Part shown: positions 41,016-46,977 of the stretch, piece after piece
Numbering within the stretch: the stretch's first letter is position 1
How the letters are laid out: every line of letters begins with the position of its first letter
NCBI GenBank assembly: GCA_964456815.1
Contig: CAYWCO010000001.1
Span: forward strand, 1 to 46,977
DNA: 46,977 nucleotides
Origin: CAVTZP01 sp964456815
GTDB lineage: Bacteria > Chloroflexota > Dehalococcoidia > Dehalococcoidales > BS750m-G39
Direction: 5' to 3'
Notes under the pieces: model-generated
Told to the model about the DNA's origin: nothing
Databases searched by the model: none
What the model saw: the letters and a program-made list of their open reading frames with translations, nothing else
Program-made: the position numbers and the translations under genes

Positions 41016-42290
41016 TTAATGGAATACCCCTTTTAGCCCAATATTGGCCGGCAGAGCCTCCGTTAGCTTCACCGGCAATAGCCTGTTGGCTAAATCCTCA
41101 CTACTCTTAGTATAAACCCTTATATAGTTATCGGTGAGCCCGGCCCAGACACCACCGCTCTGCTTCTCCCACAGTACAGTCATCGTCTTACCCAGGAACC
41201 TCTGCCTGAAATTATGAGCGCTCTCTTCGGCTAGAGCCAGCATCCTTCGGCTTCTTTCCCGCTTGACCCCATCCCCCACCCCGTCTGGCATCAGTGCTGC
41301 CTGAGTCCCCTGACGCGGCGAGTAAGGGAAGACGTGAATCCGGGAAAAACCTATCTGACGGCAAAGTTTATAGCTCTCTTCGAATTCTGCTTCGGTCTCA
41401 CCGGGGAAGCCAACGATAATATCGGTGGTGATAGCCACCCCCGGCACCACATCCCTGATTAAGGCTACCGCCCGTTGGTAGCCGCCAACAGTATAGCCCC
41501 GCTTCATGCGGCGGAGCACCCCATCACTGCCGCTCTGCAGCGAGAGGTGAAAATGGCGGCATAGCCTTTTGTCATGCCAAAGCTCGATAAGCTCGGGGGA
41601 TATCTCCCCGGGCTGGAGGGAGGAAAGCCTCAACCTCTCAACATCGGTCTCGGCTAGTATGCGCTCCAGCAGCCCCTGTAAACCAATCCCCTGATAGCGA
41701 TATAAGCCAATCTTGACCCCGGTTAGCACCACCTCCTTATAGCCATCAGCCACCCTCTGCCTGACCTCGCCAATAACCCGGTCAATGGGAATGCTTTTCT
41801 CCCCGCCCCGCACCAGAGGGACGATGCAATAAGAACAGGAGCTATTACAGCCATCGTGAACCTTAACCAGGGCGCGGGTGCGGAAATCGGCTATAGCTGA
41901 ACCTGCCTGACTATAGCTGGGACGGCTGAGACGCCCCGACTTCTCCAGCCGCCCCATCAGGTTTGATTTTTCACTGTTGCCCAGGACAAGGTCAACCCCT
42001 TCAATCTGGGCCAGCTCATGGCGGGCTCGCTCGGCATAACAGCCGATAGCCACCACCACCCCGCCGGGGTTGCGGCGATGAGCCAGCCTCAGCCGCTGGC
42101 GGCATTTGCGATCGGCAACATGGGTAACGGTGCAGGTATTTAATATGTAGACGTCAGCCTCATCATCGGCAGATACCAGCCTGTACCCCGCCTGAGCAAA
42201 CTGCCGGGCTAAGAGCTGGGTCTCAGCCTGATTGAGCTTACAGCCAACTGTATCTAAGGCGACCCTCGGGATTTTTAGGCTTCCAGCCAT
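41016..42290 (-). CDS. mtaB: tRNA t6A37 methylthiotransferase MtaB
   Basis: The 424-aa radical SAM enzyme has the UPF0004 N-terminal domain with three cluster cysteines (TVGCKLNQAE, LNTCTVTH, AIGCYAERA), the radical SAM motif CNSSCSYCIVPLVRG near residue 150, and a C-terminal TRAM-like domain. It adds a methylthio group to t6A at position 37 of tRNAs reading ANN codons. Promoter and AGGTGGG ribosome site are visible upstream. Confidence 0.94.
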   Translation of the reverse strand: MAGSLKIPRVALDTVGCKLNQAETQLLARQFAQAGYRLVSADDEADVYILNTCTVTHVADRKCRQRLRLAHRRNPGGVVVAIGCYAERARHELAQIEGVDLVLGNSEKSNLMGRLEKSGRLSRPSYSQAGSAIADFRTRALVKVHDGCNSSCSYCIVPLVRGGEKSIPIDRVIGEVRQRVADGYKEVVLTGVKIGLYRYQGIGLQGLLERILAETDVERLRLSSLQPGEISPELIELWHDKRLCRHFHLSLQSGSDGVLRRMKRGYTVGGYQRAVALIRDVVPGVAITTDIIVGFPGETEAEFEESYKLCRQIGFSRIHVFPYSPRQGTQAALMPDGVGDGVKRERSRRMLALAEESAHNFRQRFLGKTMTVLWEKQSGGVWAGLTDNYIRVYTKSSEDLANRLLPVKLTEALPANIGLKGVFH

Positions 42291-42307
42291 AGCGCACCCA
42301 CCTAAGT

Positions 42308-42337
42308 ATTATATTTTTAATATTCCCCGGCGGTCAA
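42308..42337 (-). promoter_or_regulatory. Promoter of mtaB
   Basis: On the minus strand TTGACC (42332-42337), 18 nt spacer, perfect TATAAT (42308-42313), 18 bp before the mtaB start. Confidence 0.72.
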
Positions 42338-42349
42338 ACGAGAGCCTCC

Positions 42350-42378
42350 TTGCACGCCAGCCAAAATTGTGGTAGAAA
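42350..42378 (+). promoter_or_regulatory. Promoter of fabF-recJ
   Basis: TTGCAC (42350-42355), 17 nt, TAGAAA (42373-42378), about 32 bp before the fabF start and divergent from the mtaB promoter. Confidence 0.55.
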
Positions 42379-42409
42379 TATCTAGCTAAACTTTACCCTC
42401 GTTAATGTT

Positions 42410-43663
42410 ATGTCAAGCACAAACAATAGAGTAGCGGTCACTGGCATCGGTGCCCTATCCCCTCTTGGTCTGGACACTAGCACCATGTGGCAGGGTCTTA
42501 TCAGCGGCAAGTCCGGCATTGACCGCATCACCCTCTTTGACGCCAGCTCATTTGAGACCAAGATTGCCGGCGAGGTAAAGGGCTTTGAGCCCGCCAATTA
42601 CATGAACCCAAAGGACGTCCGCCGCAACGACCGCTTTTCCCAGATGGCGGTAGCCGCCAGCCTTGAGGCTTTGAAGCAGGCGGGGCTGAAAATCGACGAC
42701 ACCAATAAAGGCGATATCGGCGTCATAATCGGCAGCGGCATCGGCGGACTAACCACCCTCTTTGAGCAAACCAGGGTCTTGCTGGAGAGGGGGCCCGACA
42801 GGGTAAGCCCCTTCCTTATCCCGATGATGATGCCCAACATAGCCTCCGCCCAGACATCCATCGTGCTGGGAGCGAAAGGTCCTAACCTGTGCACGACGTC
42901 AGCCTGCTCCAGCGGCTCCGATGCCATAGGGGTTGCCTACGAGACGATAAGGCGTGGTGACGCTAAGGTCATGATAACCGGCGGCAGCGAGGCGATAATC
43001 AACCCGGTAGGTGTCAGCGCCTTCAATGCCCTGAAGGCGATATCAACCAGAAACAATGAGCCGCAGCTGGCCTCCCGCCCCTTTGATGCCGAGCGTGACG
43101 GCTTTGTCATCGGTGAGGGGGCGGGCATTCTTATTCTGGAAGACCTCTCCTCTGCCCGAAAGCGGGGGGCTGAGATACTGGCTGAGCTTATCGCCTATGG
43201 AGCCACCGGCGATGCCTACCATATCACGGCGCCGATTGAGAGCGGGGAGGGGGCGGCTGAGGCAATGCAGATAGCGCTGGATAAAGCCGGACTCAAGCCC
43301 GATGAAATCGACTATATTAACGCCCATGGCACATCCACACAGTTAAATGACAAGATGGAGACGAAGGCGATAAAGACTGCCTTCGGCGCCCAAGCCTACA
43401 AAATCCCGATAAGCTCCACCAAGTCAATGATAGGGCATCTCGTGGGGAGCGCCGGGGCGGTTGAGGCGGCAATATGCATTATGGCTGTCAGGAACGGAAT
43501 CATCCCGCCAACGATAAACCTCACCCACCCCGACCCCGAGTGCGATTTAGACTATGTGCCCAATACCGCTCGCCAGGCCAAGGTCGCCACCGCCATGTCT
43601 AACTCCTTCGGCTTTGGAGGTCATAACTCGGTCCTGATATTCCGGGAGTACTCTGAGGAGTAA
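42410..43663 (+). CDS. fabF: 3-oxoacyl-ACP synthase II
   Basis: The 417-aa condensing enzyme has the active-site Cys in TSACSSGSDAIG (about residue 164), His in INAHGTSTQLND and in KSMIGHLVGSAGAVEAA, and a C-terminal NSFGFGGHNS. It elongates acyl-ACP in fatty acid synthesis. I see no clear Shine-Dalgarno before ATG 42410. It is followed by recJ after 2 bp. Confidence 0.95.
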   Translation: MSSTNNRVAVTGIGALSPLGLDTSTMWQGLISGKSGIDRITLFDASSFETKIAGEVKGFEPANYMNPKDVRRNDRFSQMAVAASLEALKQAGLKIDDTNKGDIGVIIGSGIGGLTTLFEQTRVLLERGPDRVSPFLIPMMMPNIASAQTSIVLGAKGPNLCTTSACSSGSDAIGVAYETIRRGDAKVMITGGSEAIINPVGVSAFNALKAISTRNNEPQLASRPFDAERDGFVIGEGAGILILEDLSSARKRGAEILAELIAYGATGDAYHITAPIESGEGAAEAMQIALDKAGLKPDEIDYINAHGTSTQLNDKMETKAIKTAFGAQAYKIPISSTKSMIGHLVGSAGAVEAAICIMAVRNGIIPPTINLTHPDPECDLDYVPNTARQAKVATAMSNSFGFGGHNSVLIFREYSEE

Positions 43664-43665
43664 GA

Positions 43666-45348
43666 TTGAAGCACTACCGTTGGAACCTGCTGCCGCCTGC
43701 TCCAGACAGTCATCTGGGCAGTAGTTCAGGTTTCCCCCCGTTATTGGCCCAACTCCTCTATAACCGTGGTGTCAGAGAGCCGTCCCAGCTAGAGCCATTC
43801 CTTAACGCCGATAAGCGCCTTGCCGGCGACCCCTCCCTCCTCCCCGACATGAGCCTGGCAGTAGGCAGAGTCTACCGGGCACTACTCTCCGGGGAAAACA
43901 TCGCCATCTACGGCGACTTTGACGCCGATGGCATTACCGGGACCGCCCTGCTGGTCAAAGGGCTGGCGTCCCTCGGCGGTAAGGTCATCCCCTATATACC
44001 ACACCGGCAGACCGAGGGCTACGGGCTTAGAACCGCCGCCCTGGAAAATCTCCGCAACAAGGGCATCAGCCTGGTTATCAGCGTTGACTGCGGAATTACC
44101 GCTCTGGCTGAGGTGAAGCGGGCAAAAAGGCTGGGGCTGGATATAGTTATAACCGACCACCACACCCCCCTTTCCGAAATCCCGTCCGCCGTCGCCACCG
44201 TTAATCCCAAGCGAACCGACTCAAGCTACCCATTTCTGGAGCTGACTGGCGCCGGGGTAGCCGTCAAGCTGCTTCAGGCCCTATTTGAAAGCCTCGGGAA
44301 ACAGGGGCAGGCGGATGAAATGCTGGACCTGGTTGCCCTGGGGACAGTAGCCGATATGGCACCGCTATCCGGGGAGAACCGGTACTGGGTCAAGCAGGGG
44401 TTGAAGCTGATGAATACCAACCCCCGCCTTGGAATCAGGGAGATTATAACCCAGGCCGGGCTGAGCATCGGCAGCCTTGATGCCGAGAGCATCTCATGGG
44501 TTATTGCCCCCAGGCTGAATGCCGCCGGCAGGCTGGCTCACGCCATGACCAGCTATAAACTACTGATGACGGACTCCCCGGTGGAGGCAAAGGAGCTGGC
44601 GACATGGCTGGAGAAGAAGAACGGGGAGCGCCAGAGGCTGACGAGCAAGGCTCTGAATAAGGCCAGAGCGCAGGTAGCGGCTGAGGGAATATCGCCCCTC
44701 TTGATTGCCAGCGACAGGGACTATCCGGTTGGAATCGCCGGGCTGGTAGCGGGCAGGCTAGCCGAGGAATTCTACCGCCCCTCTATCGTTGTTAGAACCG
44801 GAGAGGTGGTAAGCAGCGGAAGCTGCCGCAGCATCCCCGAGTTCAATATCATCCTCGCCCTGAACCAGTGTAGCCAATTACTATCCCAGTTCGGCGGTCA
44901 CTCACAGGCAGCCGGTTTTATCCTGCCGACCAAGAACCTGCCCCGTCTCAAGCAGCACCTCTGCGAGCTGGCAACCACTCATCTTGCCGAGGTTGACCTC
45001 CATCCGCAGCTGGATATTGATGCCGAAGCCAAATTCCCTGAACTCAGCGGTAATACCTTCAACCTCATTCAACAGCTTGCCCCATTCGGGAGAGGTAACC
45101 CGGCACCCGTCTTCCTCAGCCGAAGGGTGGAGATAGTTGACTGCCGAACTATGGGTGGTAATGGAGAACACCTGCGGCTGAAGCTGAGGCAGGGTGGCAT
45201 TATGTGGAACGGGGTCGGCTTCAGGATGGGTAGTTATCGGGCTGAGATATCTAACAACCTTGACATCGTATATAATATGGAAATAGACCGCTGGCAGGGG
45301 GAGGAGAGGCTGAGGCTTAATATCTTGGATTTCGCCCCCGCTAGGTAG
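43666..45348 (+). CDS. recJ: Single-stranded DNA-specific exonuclease RecJ
   Basis: The 560-aa DHH phosphoesterase has IYGDFDADGITGTALL (motif I), SVDCGIT, VITDHHTP (DHH), then LVALGTVADMAPL, and the DHHA1 region with GGHSQAAGF. It degrades single-stranded DNA 5' to 3' in repair and recombination. Start is TTG at 43666 with GAGGAG upstream. Its stop overlaps the convergent lgt stop by 8 nt. Confidence 0.95.
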   Translation: MKHYRWNLLPPAPDSHLGSSSGFPPLLAQLLYNRGVREPSQLEPFLNADKRLAGDPSLLPDMSLAVGRVYRALLSGENIAIYGDFDADGITGTALLVKGLASLGGKVIPYIPHRQTEGYGLRTAALENLRNKGISLVISVDCGITALAEVKRAKRLGLDIVITDHHTPLSEIPSAVATVNPKRTDSSYPFLELTGAGVAVKLLQALFESLGKQGQADEMLDLVALGTVADMAPLSGENRYWVKQGLKLMNTNPRLGIREIITQAGLSIGSLDAESISWVIAPRLNAAGRLAHAMTSYKLLMTDSPVEAKELATWLEKKNGERQRLTSKALNKARAQVAAEGISPLLIASDRDYPVGIAGLVAGRLAEEFYRPSIVVRTGEVVSSGSCRSIPEFNIILALNQCSQLLSQFGGHSQAAGFILPTKNLPRLKQHLCELATTHLAEVDLHPQLDIDAEAKFPELSGNTFNLIQQLAPFGRGNPAPVFLSRRVEIVDCRTMGGNGEHLRLKLRQGGIMWNGVGFRMGSYRAEISNNLDIVYNMEIDRWQGEERLRLNILDFAPAR

Positions 45349-46111
45349 TTTTGGCCCTCACCCACCGCGTCCTTAAAGCCAGTATAGGCACTGCGATAGC
45401 TAACACGATTATGCCTATTACCTGAGCCTGATGTAAGCCCAAGATGAAGGGTGTCCCCTCCCGCAGGAAGCTAATGCCAATCCGCCACAACGAATATAGA
45501 CTAATATAGACGAGAAATAGAGAGCCCTCGGGCTTAAGCCGCCCCCTCAAACTGAAGACGACCCCAAAAATTATAAGTAGATATATAATCTCGTAAAACG
45601 GGACGGGGTGGACGGCCACGCCGAGGGGGGCATAGCTCTCAGGGTTAGTATAGACTACAGACCAGGGTAGCCAAGCTGGTGCTTCTATGCCATAGCAGCA
45701 GCCATTTATAGTGCAGCCCACCCTCCCCACCGCCTGAGCCAGTAAAACACCCGGCGCCACCAAATCGGCAAAGTAGCCAAAGCGGAAACTGCTGAACTTA
45801 CTATAAATCCAGATACCCAGGATAGCGCCGAGAATAGCACCGTAGATGGTTAGCCCACTGCCGCTAATTATCTGACCTGGATACTGGCTGTAATAACCCC
45901 ACATATCAATAACATGTAATAGCTTTGATATTATTATTCCGGAGGGAATGGCAATCAGAGAAGCGGTGAAAATAGTATCATAGGAAAGTTTAGCCCCCCG
46001 CCTTATCTCCCACATCACCCACAGCACTACCACCACCACCGCCAGGGCAACCATAATGCCGTACCACCTAACATTCAAGAAGGCTACCGGGTCTATACTT
46101 ATGGTAATCAA
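45341..46111 (-). CDS. lgt: Prolipoprotein diacylglyceryl transferase
   Basis: The 256-aa integral membrane enzyme has seven predicted helices, the N-terminal VRWYGIMVALA, GLTIYGAILGAILG and the signature GRVGCTINGCCYG, a variant of the usual GRxGNFxNxExYG. It transfers diacylglycerol to the lipobox Cys of lipoproteins, such as the binding proteins and adaptor in this window. It follows ftsY after 15 bp. Confidence 0.93.
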   Translation of the reverse strand: MITISIDPVAFLNVRWYGIMVALAVVVVVLWVMWEIRRGAKLSYDTIFTASLIAIPSGIIISKLLHVIDMWGYYSQYPGQIISGSGLTIYGAILGAILGIWIYSKFSSFRFGYFADLVAPGVLLAQAVGRVGCTINGCCYGIEAPAWLPWSVVYTNPESYAPLGVAVHPVPFYEIIYLLIIFGVVFSLRGRLKPEGSLFLVYISLYSLWRIGISFLREGTPFILGLHQAQVIGIIVLAIAVPILALRTRWVRAKTT

Positions 46112-46126
46112 TACCTACCTCCAAAA

Positions 46127-46977
46127 TCAGGAAAATAGCGCCTCAACGAAGCTCTCAGCATTAAAAGCAGCCATATCCTCCAGTCCATCGCCAGTGCCGA
46201 TGAACTGGATTGGTATTTTCAGCTCATCACAGATAGCCAGCACGATGCCCCCTTTAGCCGTACCATCCAGCTTAGCCAGGAAAACGCCGGTTATCCCCAC
46301 TGCCTCAGTGAAATACCTTGCCTGGGTCAAGCCGTTCTGGCCAGTGGTGGCATCAAGCACCAGAATTACCTCATGGGGGGCGGTGGCATCAGCCTTAGCC
46401 GCCACCCGCTTAATCTTTTTCAGCTCCTCCATCAGGTTAAACTTGGTATGCAGCCTGCCGGCAGTATCAACGATTACCTCCTGGGCATTTCGGCTGCGTG
46501 CCGCCTCCAGGGCGTCAAAGACCACCGCCCCGGCATCAGCCCCAAGCTGATGGGCAATAACCTCAACACCAATCTCCGCCCCCAGCTTCTTAAGCTGGTC
46601 AATAGCTGCCACCCTGAAGGTATCAGCCGCCGCCAGTATAATCTGCCTTCCCTCTTTTTTAGCCTTATAGGCAAGCTTGGCGATAGAGGTGGTCTTACCG
46701 CTGCCGTTAACACCTACCGCCAGGATAACCCTGGGCACTGACGCCGAACCTGCCGCCGGAGCCTCAATCTTCAGCATTTTTATCATCTCCGCCTTAAGGG
46801 CATCGCGCACCGACGAGCCGTCTAGCTTCTCTCTGGCAGCCCCCTGCCTCACTTTCTCAATAAGCTTCTCCGCAGTGCTGACGCCAACATCAGCCGAGAT
46901 AAGAAGCTCCTCAAGCTCAGCCCAGACCGCCTCATCCACGGTGGTGCGGTCAAAGAGACGCGCCACCCGGCTAAACC
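46127..46977 (-). CDS. ftsY: Signal recognition particle receptor FtsY, partial (N-terminus beyond right edge)
   Basis: The visible part contains the helical N domain (AELEELLISADVGVSTAEKL) and the SRP GTPase G domain: G1 GVNGSGKTTSIAKL, DTFRVAAIDQLK, DTAGRLHTKFNLMEEL, TKLDGTAKGG-type AKLDGTAKGG and C-terminal GTGDGLEDMAAFNAESFVEAL. A GTG at 46966 could start a shorter protein, but the frame continues open to the edge with FSRV, as expected for the start of the N domain (usually LxxTRxxFxxRL), so the true start lies beyond the window. It docks SRP-ribosome complexes to the membrane. Confidence 0.94.
   Translation of the reverse strand, partial: FSRVARLFDRTTVDEAVWAELEELLISADVGVSTAEKLIEKVRQGAAREKLDGSSVRDALKAEMIKMLKIEAPAAGSASVPRVILAVGVNGSGKTTSIAKLAYKAKKEGRQIILAAADTFRVAAIDQLKKLGAEIGVEVIAHQLGADAGAVVFDALEAARSRNAQEVIVDTAGRLHTKFNLMEELKKIKRVAAKADATAPHEVILVLDATTGQNGLTQARYFTEAVGITGVFLAKLDGTAKGGIVLAICDELKIPIQFIGTGDGLEDMAAFNAESFVEALFS

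Overview
The window is a bacterial chromosome segment with dense, mostly intact operons. It carries no transposase, integrase or CRISPR array that I could find. The gene content suggests an uncultured anaerobic Chloroflexota, probably Dehalococcoidia: tungsten/molybdenum aldehyde ferredoxin oxidoreductase, IorAB, CooC/CooT nickel maturation proteins, DUF1638, a fused DppDF-type ATPase and a deep-branching Lgt signature. The anaerobic lifestyle is well supported by ferredoxin-dependent and nickel-related genes. The taxonomic placement is inference from gene content, not from a marker-gene tree.

Layout. (1) 1-5404, minus strand: one long operon headed by a Fur-family regulator. It runs fur > thioredoxin-like > 4Fe-4S protein > CooC ATPase > CooT > methyltransferase > Cys-rich 82-aa protein > thioredoxin reductase > thioredoxin > DUF1638 protein (cut by the left edge). 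(2) 5405-11554, plus strand: an unexplained spacer, then MarR regulator, MATE efflux pump, DUF58 protein, DUF4129 membrane protein and MoxR ATPase. (3) 11639-23469: acyl-CoA ligase and IorAB on the plus strand converge on a minus-strand branched-chain amino acid transporter operon (livJHMGF) that continues into AOR and a family III CoA-transferase. Together these look like amino acid uptake and ferredoxin-linked 2-oxoacid/aldehyde oxidation. (4) 23938-29042, minus strand: oligopeptide ABC transporter. (5) 29406-33778: flavoprotein reductase, tRNA-Gly, zinc alcohol dehydrogenase, polyprenol-kinase-like protein (all minus), then MobB and an Smr protein (plus). (6) 34131-40738, plus strand: tRNA-His, tRNA-Arg, a 30-aa membrane peptide, a secreted DUF2680-like protein, an OmpR-type two-component system and a MacAB-type exporter. 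(7) 40850-46977: a 27-aa membrane peptide, MtaB, FabF, RecJ, Lgt and FtsY (cut by the right edge).

The most interesting material is regulatory and historical. Four promoters in region 6 share a Pho-box-like direct repeat (TTAAYA, N5, TTAAYA) at a similar distance upstream of the -10 element, which looks like a compact local regulon of the two-component system. Four gene relics lie in or between intact genes: a trxB fragment and the 3' end of the 82-aa gene flank the flavoprotein, a macB 3' end lies antisense across the MATE/DUF58 junction, and a LuxR-type HTH tail follows the peptide transporter. The liv leader contains a terminator-like hairpin, and the peptide transporter promoter is followed by a perfect 24-bp palindrome.
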